A stretch of DNA of 59,997 nucleotides, taken from the NCBI RefSeq assembly GCF_018129685.1, contig NZ_JAFCLG010000029.1, forward strand, positions 1 to 59,997, given 5' to 3'. The notes under the pieces were generated by a model. That model saw only the letters and a list, made by a program, of their open reading frames with translations, did not search any database and was not told where the DNA came from. Position 1 is the stretch's first letter. The number at the start of each line of letters is the position of its first letter. Shown here piece after piece: positions 17,685-26,176 of this stretch. Source of the stretch: Bradyrhizobium manausense. Its GTDB lineage: Bacteria > Pseudomonadota > Alphaproteobacteria > Rhizobiales > Xanthobacteraceae. A program made the translations under genes and the position numbers.

Positions 17685-18664
17685 CAACCGACGCTGTCGA
17701 TCTCCGGGCCTCTTTTCATGTGGTCACAGGAGGGGCCGGCTTCATCGGGACCAATCTCGCACGGGCCTTGAGCGGAGCCGGAGCCGAAGTCCTGATTCTG
17801 GACGACCTCAGTCTCGGTCAACGCGGATATCTCCCGCCGGGTAAGGCCATTCGGTTTGCTCAGGTCGATGTTGCAGACCGCGAGGCACTTTCCGCAGCGC
17901 TTTCGCAGGCGTCCGGCTATCCGTCAGTGGAAGTTTGGCATTTCTGCGCGAATTCAGATATCCAGGCCGGCGCTCACGATCCAAAGCTCGACCTGCGTTC
18001 TACATTCCAGACCACTTTCGCGCTTCTTGAAGAGATGCGCGTCCGCGGCTGGACGACGATCAACTTCGCTTCGACGTCCGCCGTATACGGCGACCAGGGC
18101 GATACCCCGCTAAACGAGACCGCGACGCTACTGCCCATTTCGAACTACGGCGCGATGAAGGTTGCTTCGGAAGCTGTCATCAGGGCTTCTTGTGAAAGCT
18201 TCCTCACGACGGCGCGGATTTTCCGGTTCCCGAACGTGGTCGGGATGCCCGCCACGCACGGCGTCATTTTCGATTTCGTCCGACGATTGATCGCAGACCC
18301 GATTTGTCTATCGGTGCTCGGCAATGGCGAGCAACAGAAGCCTTATCTCCATGTCGGCGAACTGATCGAAGCGATGCTCTTCATAAGGTGCCGCACCGCG
18401 GCCGGCCACCACATCTTCAACATCGGGCCGCTTGATGCTGGTACCCGAGTGAACCAAATCGCGCAATTGGTCTGTCAGGCCATCGCTCCCAGAGCCGCCA
18501 TCGCCTACGGGGTCGACCCCCGTGGTTGGATTGGAGATGTTCCTCGCTTCCGATACGACGTTTCGCGCTTGCTGCGGCTAGGCTGGAAACCGTCCAAGAC
18601 GTCCAGCCAAGCGGTCGAAAAGGCCATTTCGGAGATCGTCGATCATGAGCTGCGCGGGAGATGA
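17681..18664 (+). CDS. NAD-dependent sugar epimerase/dehydratase in the heptose operon
   Basis: A 327-residue extended short-chain dehydrogenase. The NAD-binding motif is G-G-A-G-F-I-G (residues 17-23); the catalytic S/T is in A-S-T-S-A-V-Y-G (130-137) and the Y-x3-K pair is Y156/K160. ATG 17681 overlaps the gmhA stop, so translation is probably coupled. The substrate is not readable: members of this family act on nucleotide sugars as 4-epimerases, 4,6-dehydratases or decarboxylases. Its place between the first and third steps of GDP-heptose synthesis suggests it modifies the heptose nucleotide, which is inference. Earlier in-frame starts lie inside gmhA and were rejected. Confidence 0.85.
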   Translation: MTTDAVDLRASFHVVTGGAGFIGTNLARALSGAGAEVLILDDLSLGQRGYLPPGKAIRFAQVDVADREALSAALSQASGYPSVEVWHFCANSDIQAGAHDPKLDLRSTFQTTFALLEEMRVRGWTTINFASTSAVYGDQGDTPLNETATLLPISNYGAMKVASEAVIRASCESFLTTARIFRFPNVVGMPATHGVIFDFVRRLIADPICLSVLGNGEQQKPYLHVGELIEAMLFIRCRTAAGHHIFNIGPLDAGTRVNQIAQLVCQAIAPRAAIAYGVDPRGWIGDVPRFRYDVSRLLRLGWKPSKTSSQAVEKAISEIVDHELRGR

Positions 18665-18665
18665 T

Positions 18666-19967
18666 ATGCAGGCGGTGATTTTGGCAGGCGGCAAGGGCAC
18701 CCGCTTGCAATCGAGGCTTGGTGGTCTACCCAAACCTCTGGTCGACGTTGATGGCACGCCGTTGCTCCAGCGGCAAATTGAGTGCTTGCGAACACAGCAA
18801 ATCACCGATGTCGTCGTATTGGTGAGCTACCGGGCCGACGCCATTCGCGCATTCTGCGCCGCCCACGACAATTTCGGAATCAAGGTTACAATCATCGACG
18901 AAGGGGAACCTCTAGGAACAGCTGGTGCCGTGCTGGCGGTGCTCGACCAACTGCAAGAAAAGTTCCTCGTGATTTACGGAGATCTCCTGGTCGATGCCGA
19001 TTTCGCTCCCATGATAGCGGCTCACAAACAGAACAAGGCGGATGGAACGCTCTTTCTCCATCCAAACGATCACCCGTTCGACTCGGACCTCGTCGAACTC
19101 GACTCCGGCGGGCGGGTCATACGATTTCTTCCTTATCCTCGGCCACCGGAAGAGTTTCATCGCAACCTCGTAAACGCTGCGGTCTACCTTCTCGAGCGCG
19201 ATGCCCTTAGAGACTTCGTAGACATTCAGAAGCCGAGCGACTTCGGCAAGAACTTGTTTGCCGAAATGATCCGGGCCGGCAAGAGATTGCTCGGTTATGT
19301 TTCCTTCGAATATATCAAGGATATCGGGACTCCAGATCGTCTCGACAAGGCCGTAAGGGATCTTCGTTCCGGCCGCGTCGAACGCGGTAGGTTGTCTTCT
19401 CTGCAACAAGTTGTGTTCCTGGACCGAGACGGTACTTTGAATGAGGAAGTCGATCATCTTCACGATCACCGACTCTTGTCGCTGCTGCCGGGCGCCGGTG
19501 CAGCCATTCGTCGACTCAACGAAGCACAATATCGATGCATCGTGATTACCAATCAACCAGTGCTGGCAAGGGGAGAATGCTCTCTGCATGAAATGGACCT
19601 AATTCATGCCAAGCTGGAAAGCGATCTCGGCAGGGACCGTGCCTTTCTGGATCGTATCTTCATGTGTCCGCATCACCCTGATTCAGGATTTGCGGGCGAA
19701 ATCCCGGAGCTGAAGCGCGCCTGCAATTGCAGAAAACCCGAACTCGGCCTGATCGAGGACGCCGAGAAAATCATGCGGATTGATCGCAAGAATTCATGGT
19801 TCGTTGGCGACAGCACGACGGACATCGAGACCGCTCGCAGGGCGGGATTGAGGTCAATCCTCCTTCGAACCGGCAAGGGCGGGATGGACGGCAAATTTGA
19901 CGTCAGAGCCGACTTCACTGCGGAGGGATTGCCCCAGGCCGTTGACATCATCGTTTCAAATTTCTGA
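18666..19967 (+). CDS. fused heptose-1-phosphate guanylyltransferase and heptose-bisphosphate phosphatase (HddC-GmhB)
   Basis: A 433-residue two-domain enzyme. Residues 1-235 are a sugar nucleotidyltransferase: L-A-G-G-K-G-T-R-L (6-14), P-K-P-L-V (22-26), the metal-binding Y-G-D region (104-106) and D-I-G-T-P (219-223). Residues 248-433 are a HAD phosphatase of the GmhB type: F-L-D-R-D-G-T-L (251-258), I-T-N-Q (294-297), the zinc loop C334-P-H336 with C353-N-C355, and G-D-S-T-T-D (381-386). Together they would remove the 7-phosphate and transfer GMP to the 1-phosphate. ATG 18666 follows GGGAG; the gene begins one base after the epimerase stop. Separate genes are more usual for these steps. 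Confidence 0.85.
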   Translation: MQAVILAGGKGTRLQSRLGGLPKPLVDVDGTPLLQRQIECLRTQQITDVVVLVSYRADAIRAFCAAHDNFGIKVTIIDEGEPLGTAGAVLAVLDQLQEKFLVIYGDLLVDADFAPMIAAHKQNKADGTLFLHPNDHPFDSDLVELDSGGRVIRFLPYPRPPEEFHRNLVNAAVYLLERDALRDFVDIQKPSDFGKNLFAEMIRAGKRLLGYVSFEYIKDIGTPDRLDKAVRDLRSGRVERGRLSSLQQVVFLDRDGTLNEEVDHLHDHRLLSLLPGAGAAIRRLNEAQYRCIVITNQPVLARGECSLHEMDLIHAKLESDLGRDRAFLDRIFMCPHHPDSGFAGEIPELKRACNCRKPELGLIEDAEKIMRIDRKNSWFVGDSTTDIETARRAGLRSILLRTGKGGMDGKFDVRADFTAEGLPQAVDIIVSNF

Positions 19968-20020
19968 GCAAATACTGGGACTGAGTGGAAGCGGCTGTCA
20001 GCTGCGGTTTCGAGGTTATC

Positions 20021-21010
20021 ATGATCATCAGTCGTACACCGCTACGCATGAGTTTCGTCGGCGGAGGAAGCGATATACCAGCGTTCTACAGAGAGTACGG
20101 CGGCGCCGTGCTCAGCACCGCAATCGACAAATACGTCTATGTGAACATTAATCGGAAATTCGACGGCGGGATCCGTTTAGCGTACTCGAAAACCGAAGAA
20201 GTCGACGACCGTGCAAAGATCGAGCATAGGCTGGTCCGAGCAACCTTCGAGCTGCTGGATATCGCAGGGGGCCTCGAGATCACCACTATCGCCGACATCC
20301 CGTCCCGAGGGACAGGATTGGGATCATCGAGCAGCTTCACCGTCGGCCTAATCAACGCGATATCCGCCTATATTGGACGTTACGTATCGCCGGCAGAATT
20401 GGGAGAGCAAAGTTGCAAGGTGGAGATCGAACTTTGCGGTGAGCCGATCGGCAAACAGGATCAGTATGCTGCCGCCTTCGGCGGATTTAACCTGATCCGC
20501 TTCAATCCTGACGAAAGCGTTCAGGTGTCTCCTGTAATTATGCGCCACGAGTTGCGGGCACAGCTTCAGCGCAACATCTTGCTATTCTACACCGGCATTA
20601 CAAGGAGCGCCTCTAGCATTCTGCAGTCACAGTCCGATGCGATGAAGAGCGACAGGATCAAGCGGGAAACCCAGCAGCGCATGGTGCAGCTGACTTTCGA
20701 GTTGCAACGGGAATTGCAGGCGGGAAACCTCGAGAACTTCGGAGCTATCCTCGACGAGAACTGGCGCCTCAAGAAATCGCTGGCGACGGACATCAGCAAT
20801 CAGAATATCGACGACTGGTATGAATGTGCACGGAAGGCTGGGGCGCGGGGCGGGAAGATATTGGGTGCCGGCTCCGGTGGATTTTTGCTATTTTACGCCG
20901 AGGAGGAACACCATCTGGCAATCGAAAAGGCGCTTCAGCTGCGGCGGGTGAACTTCTCGTTTGAGCCACTAGGGAGCCAAATCATATTCTACAATCCGAC
21001 AAGCACCTAA
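20021..21010 (+). CDS. hddA: D-glycero-alpha-D-manno-heptose 7-phosphate kinase (HddA-like)
   Basis: A 329-residue GHMP kinase starting M-I-I-S-R-T-P-L-R-M-S-F-V-G-G-G-S-D, the typical opening of HddA. The GHMP ATP-loop is S-R-G-T-G-L-G-S-S-S-S-F (95-106); the C-terminal motif 3 is K-I-L-G-A-G-S-G-G-F-L-L-F. HddA phosphorylates C1 of heptose 7-phosphate to give the alpha 1,7-bisphosphate used in the GDP pathway, which fits the HddC-GmhB neighbour 53 bases upstream. ATG 20021 was preferred to GTG 19985 on the basis of this conserved opening. A stem-loop follows the gene. Confidence 0.88.
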   Translation: MIISRTPLRMSFVGGGSDIPAFYREYGGAVLSTAIDKYVYVNINRKFDGGIRLAYSKTEEVDDRAKIEHRLVRATFELLDIAGGLEITTIADIPSRGTGLGSSSSFTVGLINAISAYIGRYVSPAELGEQSCKVEIELCGEPIGKQDQYAAAFGGFNLIRFNPDESVQVSPVIMRHELRAQLQRNILLFYTGITRSASSILQSQSDAMKSDRIKRETQQRMVQLTFELQRELQAGNLENFGAILDENWRLKKSLATDISNQNIDDWYECARKAGARGGKILGAGSGGFLLFYAEEEHHLAIEKALQLRRVNFSFEPLGSQIIFYNPTST

Positions 21011-21013
21011 GGT

Positions 21014-21041
21014 GCGATGAGGCTAAGATGAATCTCATCGC
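21014..21041 (+). terminator. stem-loop after the heptose operon
   Basis: An 8-base perfect stem (GCGATGAG / CTCATCGC) with a 12-base loop begins 3 bases after the hddA stop. It is followed by a T-rich stretch. It separates convergent genes and may act on the plus strand. Confidence 0.5.
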
Positions 21042-21106
21042 GCTTTAGTTTGTTGCTTGAGCGTGATCTCTTCGAGAAACAGCTACGCCCTCTTCCGGAT
21101 CACGCC

Positions 21107-23389
21107 CTAGAAGACGGATACGGAGCGCGCACCGGCTTGAGGGGACTGCCAGGACGGCTCGCGGCCGCCGCCCGAGGTGAGCGCTTTAAGCATTGCTCCG
21201 TAACAAGCTTCTTCCGAAAAGTGCGCACGCGCGACACCAAGGGCCCTCTGCCCGAGCCATAGGCGAGTTTCCTCGCTCGATAGCAGCAGGTCAATCTCTC
21301 TGGCAAAGCCCGAGGCATCATCCGCGATCCTAATCGCATCGACAACGATCGCTTCGACACCTTGCGCAGTCACACTCGTAGCGACGATAGCCTTGCCCTG
21401 CCCCATCGCTTCGACGAGTTTTATCTTTAGGCCCGACCCCGCTCTCAAGGGCGAGACGACAACGCCCGCATCCTCGTAGAACTGAGCTATGTCCTCGACG
21501 ATACCGTGAAGCCGGATACCCGCGGGCATCCGCGCCATCTCGTTGCAGACAGAGCCCACAACATCCAACTGCACGGTCGGCCTGCACTTCGCGATTTTGG
21601 GCCAGACCTCGTCTATGAACCATCGCAAGCCGTCAACGTTTGCTGCGGTCTTGCTTCCGACAAACAAAAGCCGATCGGAATTCCCCGACTTTGGACCCAC
21701 AACTACACGCGTTGCCATTGGAGCCAGCAGAACGGGCTTACGAACTCCAGCTCGATGCAGCGTTTCGGCCTCGTTCGCCTGAATCGCGAGTATGTAATCA
21801 CTCGCCTGCAGCATTCGCATTTCCGTTGCCAAATCGAGTTCGGGAATCGAATCCTCGACCTGGTTCTTGCCAAAGTGATCGTTTCTTGCCGAGAGTAGGT
21901 CGTGCATCACGACCAAAGCGGGGGCCTCAGGAACCAGCATATACGGACGCGCCGCCGTCAAGAATGCGTAGTCGAAAATGACGTGAGTGCAGACCTTACG
22001 TACTTCCTTTGCCAGAAACAGTTCGTCATGTCGAGTCAGCGGCGCGGCCACCGCGTACGGCAAGACAGCCGAGCGAGTCGGCAAGCCGAGCCGAGCGCCG
22101 ACCTTTTGCAATATGGCTACCATAGCGCGCATTGCGACACGCGGGTCGTTCGCGATGATGAGATTTCCGATCCTCCGTGAACCGCGGATCGTGATGGAAT
22201 CGAAAGCCGCCATCTCGGGCTTGAGCCAGAGAAAGGGCCATCGACCAAAAGTCGCTGGCGATGGCGAGAGATAATGCAGCCGGAATCCCTTCGACTTCAG
22301 GAAGTTGGCCATGCTCAGGATATACGCGGAGCTCCCGTTCGTCGCCCCCACAATCCGCTGCCGCGAGATGATGCAAACACCGGGAACAATGCGAGAGGAA
22401 CCTCGTCCGAGCGTCGAGCGCTTCAGCCGACCGAGAAAACTTCTTAGAGGATGCTTGAGCAGTAACACCGGTGACGGATTCGAGAAGCATGCCCTGACGA
22501 TGGCTCGCAAAGATCGTGCCTTGATCGACGCAATCAGTCGCTCGAGATTATACGCCCGGCGAATCGAGACCGCTCTTAGCTGCGATGCTGCAAGAGCCTC
22601 GCCGCCAATTTCAGGCCTTCGCGAGAAGTTCGATTCGGAATCCTCCATCGCGCGGCACTGTTCATACGACAGACGGTGTGAAATCGACGATGCGTGTTTT
22701 CGATAGAAGTATAGAAGTTGAGGATAGACGCGCAGCCTGGCACCTCTCACCAATAGCTCACGCAACAGAGCATAGTCCTCCCCATTCTTTAGTGCTTCGT
22801 CATATCTGAGGGAGTCCAGCAACTCACGCCGGACCAAAGGTTTGGAATAGCCGAGCGGCGGCAGCTCGCCGTAGAGAACGTTGGATCGGATGAATGTGGC
22901 AGCATCGACCCAAAACGGCGCCTTTGCCCATTGTCCGAACAGCAACGTCCGGCTAGAGCAGGACAGGTTGCTCTCAAAAATCAGCAGATCGTCGGCCACG
23001 ATGTCTGCACCATCGGCCCGGGCCAAGCCGAGCAGTATCTGCATGCGGTCTGGGTGAATGATGTCATCACTGTCGACGACGGCGATCCATTCCCCCGAGC
23101 AGCACTCAAGCGCCCGATTTCGCGCCGCGGCAGGCCCCCGGTTCATCTCCGACTTGAGGAGCACGATGCGGGAATCCAACTCCGCAAAAGATTCAACGAT
23201 TCGAATGCTTTCGTCAGATGAGGCGTCGTCCGCGACGATCAGCTCAAGATCCTCGATAGACTGCGCGAGCACCGATCGAATCGCGTCAGCGATGAAACGC
23301 GCGCCATTATAGTTGGCCATGACGATCGATATCGCAGGCGCGGTCGCGAGTTCCCCCTTCGTACCTCGCTGGCTCGATCTGACTGTCAT
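21107..23389 (-). CDS. two-domain glycosyltransferase (GT2 + GT4)
   Basis: A 760-residue protein. Residues about 18-250 are a GT2 domain (I-S-I-V-M-A-N-Y-N-G, V-A-D-D-A-S, and the D-x-D-like V-V-D-S-D-D). Residues about 345-745 are a GT-B domain of the GT4 type: L-L-F-V-G-S-K in the middle, then S-P-L-R-A-G-S-G-L-K-I-K-L-V-E-A-M-G-Q-G near the donor site. One chain could add two sugars in succession. ATG 23389 overlaps the stop of the upstream GT2 gene as ATGA; starts further upstream would lie within that gene. The acceptor and donor are unknown. Confidence 0.85.
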   Translation of the reverse strand: MTVRSSQRGTKGELATAPAISIVMANYNGARFIADAIRSVLAQSIEDLELIVADDASSDESIRIVESFAELDSRIVLLKSEMNRGPAAARNRALECCSGEWIAVVDSDDIIHPDRMQILLGLARADGADIVADDLLIFESNLSCSSRTLLFGQWAKAPFWVDAATFIRSNVLYGELPPLGYSKPLVRRELLDSLRYDEALKNGEDYALLRELLVRGARLRVYPQLLYFYRKHASSISHRLSYEQCRAMEDSESNFSRRPEIGGEALAASQLRAVSIRRAYNLERLIASIKARSLRAIVRACFSNPSPVLLLKHPLRSFLGRLKRSTLGRGSSRIVPGVCIISRQRIVGATNGSSAYILSMANFLKSKGFRLHYLSPSPATFGRWPFLWLKPEMAAFDSITIRGSRRIGNLIIANDPRVAMRAMVAILQKVGARLGLPTRSAVLPYAVAAPLTRHDELFLAKEVRKVCTHVIFDYAFLTAARPYMLVPEAPALVVMHDLLSARNDHFGKNQVEDSIPELDLATEMRMLQASDYILAIQANEAETLHRAGVRKPVLLAPMATRVVVGPKSGNSDRLLFVGSKTAANVDGLRWFIDEVWPKIAKCRPTVQLDVVGSVCNEMARMPAGIRLHGIVEDIAQFYEDAGVVVSPLRAGSGLKIKLVEAMGQGKAIVATSVTAQGVEAIVVDAIRIADDASGFAREIDLLLSSEETRLWLGQRALGVARAHFSEEACYGAMLKALTSGGGREPSWQSPQAGARSVSVF

Positions 23390-24420
23390 TGGACGTTGCG
23401 AACTTGTAGCGGCCTGAAGGCCCGATCCAGCGCCGCAGAGCCGAAGCTGCGGAGAAAGCCGCAGGACCATCCGAGATGCATCACCATCGCAGCGCATCCG
23501 GAGAGGCCGGCGCACCATTGCCGTTCTCGTAGTCCAAGCAGAAGGCCGACGCCGAGACATGACGCGATCCAGCCCGCGGCTGGCAGCATCATCAACGGGA
23601 GAAAGACGCCGAAGGGAAGCAACGCGACGGCCGGCACAACTGCGAGCGGGAGAAGCTGGCGCACCTTGAGCGATTGACGATGCTTTAGCGCATTCTTTGC
23701 GCGTCCAGCCCCATATGAGAAATACTGGCGAAACAACCCTGCTACAGTCAGTCGAGGATAGTAGATCATCGAGGTCAGGCCGGTCAGCCAAATCCGGAAT
23801 CCCGCCTGTCGCAAGCGCACATCGAATTCAGCGTCTTCGTTATGGCTGAAGTCGGTGTCGTACCCACCGATCGCGCGGAAACTCGCGATTCGGACAAGCG
23901 CATGGTGTCCATGATCGATCCACCGTCCCGCGGCCTCGTTCCTATGTGCAGATCCGCCGTTGCCCAGAATGGAGTTCTGCGCACTCGCTGCCGCCTTCTG
24001 AAAGCAAGTCCTTCCCTCGCTTCTCATTGACACGACGACCGCGTCGGCGCCGAGGTTTTCTGCCTCCGACAAGAGAGCCGAGCAATATCCCCCCGGATAT
24101 TGGCCATGTGCATCGAGGCGCAACAGGTAGTCAAAACCCGAGCCAAACTGGTCAACTGCCAGGTTGAGCGAACTGCTCTGAAATCGGCGCGGATTGTGGA
24201 TTAGATGCACGCCGCGCCCCTGATCGGACAACCGTTGTACAATTTCCACGGTCCGATCGGTGCTGCCTCCGTCGACAACAACGATCTGCGCCTGCAGTTC
24301 ACCAAGGTCGGCGACTAGGTAATCGATCAAATCCTCGATGTGCCGTTCTTCGTTCAGGCAAGGTACCACCACCAATACCCTTGGATGAACTTGATTTGAG
24401 AATTCAGCTTGCGCCCTCAA
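23386..24420 (-). CDS. ExoA-like GT2 glycosyltransferase with C-terminal membrane helices
   Basis: A 344-residue GT2 enzyme: V-V-V-P-C-L-N-E-E-R-H-I (about 17-28), V-V-D-G-G-S-T-D (about 48-55), L-R-L-D-A-H-G-Q-Y-P (about 100-109) and H-N-E-D-A-E-F-D with Q-x-x-x-W-like residues further on. Three hydrophobic segments follow (about 255-320). This layout is that of ExoA of succinoglycan synthesis, which adds a sugar to the lipid-linked repeat. The TTG start overlaps the upstream flippase stop as TTGA, so the two are coupled. Confidence 0.85.
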   Translation of the reverse strand: MRAQAEFSNQVHPRVLVVVPCLNEERHIEDLIDYLVADLGELQAQIVVVDGGSTDRTVEIVQRLSDQGRGVHLIHNPRRFQSSSLNLAVDQFGSGFDYLLRLDAHGQYPGGYCSALLSEAENLGADAVVVSMRSEGRTCFQKAAASAQNSILGNGGSAHRNEAAGRWIDHGHHALVRIASFRAIGGYDTDFSHNEDAEFDVRLRQAGFRIWLTGLTSMIYYPRLTVAGLFRQYFSYGAGRAKNALKHRQSLKVRQLLPLAVVPAVALLPFGVFLPLMMLPAAGWIASCLGVGLLLGLRERQWCAGLSGCAAMVMHLGWSCGFLRSFGSAALDRAFRPLQVRNVQ

Positions 24421-25880
24421 TTGCGAACACCTCCCAGGTCGACTCTAAAAACTAAGCTTAAGAACAGCAATATTCCGGAGCCGGCGACGGCCATAGCGAT
24501 GAGCAGCTGGATAGCCGGCTGAACGACAGACGCGCCCGCTCCCTCAAACGAACACCAAGCAATACCAAACATCACAATCAGTGGCATCAGAACTCTCTTA
24601 AGATAAAGCGAAGCCAATGGGGTTTCACCATCTCGAGCGAGATACGCCGCATATGCTGTAAACATGCAATTCTTGAGCAGGAGCATCTCTGCGAGCAGAG
24701 TGGCGTTGATGCCTGCGAGTAAAAGCACCAGCGCCAGCCCAACGCTTCCGGAACCCAGAGCATACTGAAAAACGAGACGATTCTTGAAAGTCACTGACAG
24801 TAGCGAGGCATGAATGCTGCCATAGACCCGGGCAAGCCCAGACAACACCATAATGGCCGCAAGCGGTGCACTTCCGCTCCACTGGGCACCAAGGACCTGA
24901 TTTATGATGACGAGATTTCCCGCGACGAAGATCATGATCGGCGCCCCGAACAGCACGGTCACGCTAAGCAAACATGCTTCGATCGCTCCGGAGCGATCCA
25001 CCCTCTCGCCGGCCGAAGCAAATATCGGCTGGAACATAATCGAGGAGAACGACGTTTGAGCGGAAAATATGGTCGTCTCGAAGCGTTTGGCTAGATTGTA
25101 GAATGCTATCCCGACAGTCGGAAGAAACGCAGACGCCAGTAGCGGTTCAAAGTAGTTGTTGACCGCTCCAACCGTACGAACTCCGGAAGCGTAAGCAGCT
25201 TCGCCAAGAAGTGGAACTAGCAATGACTTCTTCAGGCGCGGCATTCGAACCGCATTCGATCGCACGCACAAAACGAGAAAGCCGACAACCGACTGGCAGA
25301 CGTAGTACGACGCAATCGCCGCGAGGGGCATATTGAGCACGATGAGCACGAGCGAGAGAACTCCCGCTGCGCCCGCCCCTATGATGCCCCGGACGGCTAC
25401 TCTTCTGACCTGAAGAAGCCTTGCGAGCCGCGCTTGAGGCTGCAGCGCGAGAATGTCGAAGAGGATTTTCGCTGCGATTGGAGCCAGGAAGGGAAACATG
25501 CTCTCCAAATCGGGAGCCCGCTTCACGAAGATTACTAGGCCAAGAGTGTAGACAAGCCCAGCAGCGATTGCGCTGAGTAGCAAGAGACCAGCTGCCGCGC
25601 CCTCGGTCTCCTCGTCGACTTGGCGTGCAACGAGAACCTCGTACAATCCTTGCGGGCAAAGCGCCTTCAACGCCTCGGCAGCCGTCACCGCGACCGTGAT
25701 GACGCCCACCTGCCAGGGAGGAACGACACGCGCAAAGACCAGAAAGATTGCGAACGGAAGCACCACAGTGACCGTCGCGTTGGCTGCAGACCAAAGCGCC
25801 GCAAAGATCTTGGTCCGATCAACGCTCGATTTGCTCTTGTTCTGTGCTGTCACGTCTGTTGTATTCCAGTTGGCGATCAC
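24417..25880 (-). CDS. polysaccharide flippase (Wzx/MATE-like)
   Basis: A 487-residue integral membrane protein with about 12-14 hydrophobic segments and few charged residues between them, the pattern of the polysaccharide-transport (PST) branch of the MOP superfamily. Such proteins move lipid-linked repeat units across the inner membrane. It heads a minus-strand run with two glycosyltransferase genes overlapping in ATGA/TTGA fashion. The start is GTG 25880; no strong ribosome binding site is visible, so a later start is possible. It is the only flippase I recognise in the window. Confidence 0.82.
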   Translation of the reverse strand: MIANWNTTDVTAQNKSKSSVDRTKIFAALWSAANATVTVVLPFAIFLVFARVVPPWQVGVITVAVTAAEALKALCPQGLYEVLVARQVDEETEGAAAGLLLLSAIAAGLVYTLGLVIFVKRAPDLESMFPFLAPIAAKILFDILALQPQARLARLLQVRRVAVRGIIGAGAAGVLSLVLIVLNMPLAAIASYYVCQSVVGFLVLCVRSNAVRMPRLKKSLLVPLLGEAAYASGVRTVGAVNNYFEPLLASAFLPTVGIAFYNLAKRFETTIFSAQTSFSSIMFQPIFASAGERVDRSGAIEACLLSVTVLFGAPIMIFVAGNLVIINQVLGAQWSGSAPLAAIMVLSGLARVYGSIHASLLSVTFKNRLVFQYALGSGSVGLALVLLLAGINATLLAEMLLLKNCMFTAYAAYLARDGETPLASLYLKRVLMPLIVMFGIAWCSFEGAGASVVQPAIQLLIAMAVAGSGILLFLSLVFRVDLGGVRN

Positions 25881-26176
25881 CAGGAGGAACTCACTATACT
25901 CGGCTCAGGATATGCAAAAAAGACGGCCATTCAACCAATTGTACCGAATTCGACAGAGACAACGTACTGCCGGCTAACGGGGAGACGCCAGGACACTACG
26001 ATTGCAATGACACAACAATTGCAATGACTGTGCCGTCTCTTGGCCGCAATTAACCTTGATCTGAGCGATGGTCATGCGTCCATGAATCAACTGTACCGTC
26101 CCCCTGAGCGATGAGCGTTCGTCTGCGGTCGGCTCAAAGCGCCTCGTTCAACTTCTTCGCTTTTGGAGCATCGTGC
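25881..26176. promoter_or_regulatory. divergent intergenic region with paired ATTGCAAT palindromes
   Basis: This 296-base space lies between the divergent flippase and GH16 genes. It contains the palindrome ATTGCAAT twice, at 26001-26008 and 26018-26025, each followed by GAC, with 17 bases between their starts. This resembles an operator with two helical-turn-spaced half sites. The binding protein is unknown; a related pair lies in the divergent region at 53228-53251. Confidence 0.35.

Noticed and set aside
21107..23791. Long minus-strand frame of 894 codons taken as one protein
   Set aside because: The first 134 codons lie inside the upstream glycosyltransferase gene in another frame; the ATGA overlap at 23386-23389 marks the true start.
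26000..26030. CRISPR-like repeat
   Set aside because: Only two short copies 17 bases apart; better explained as an operator pair.
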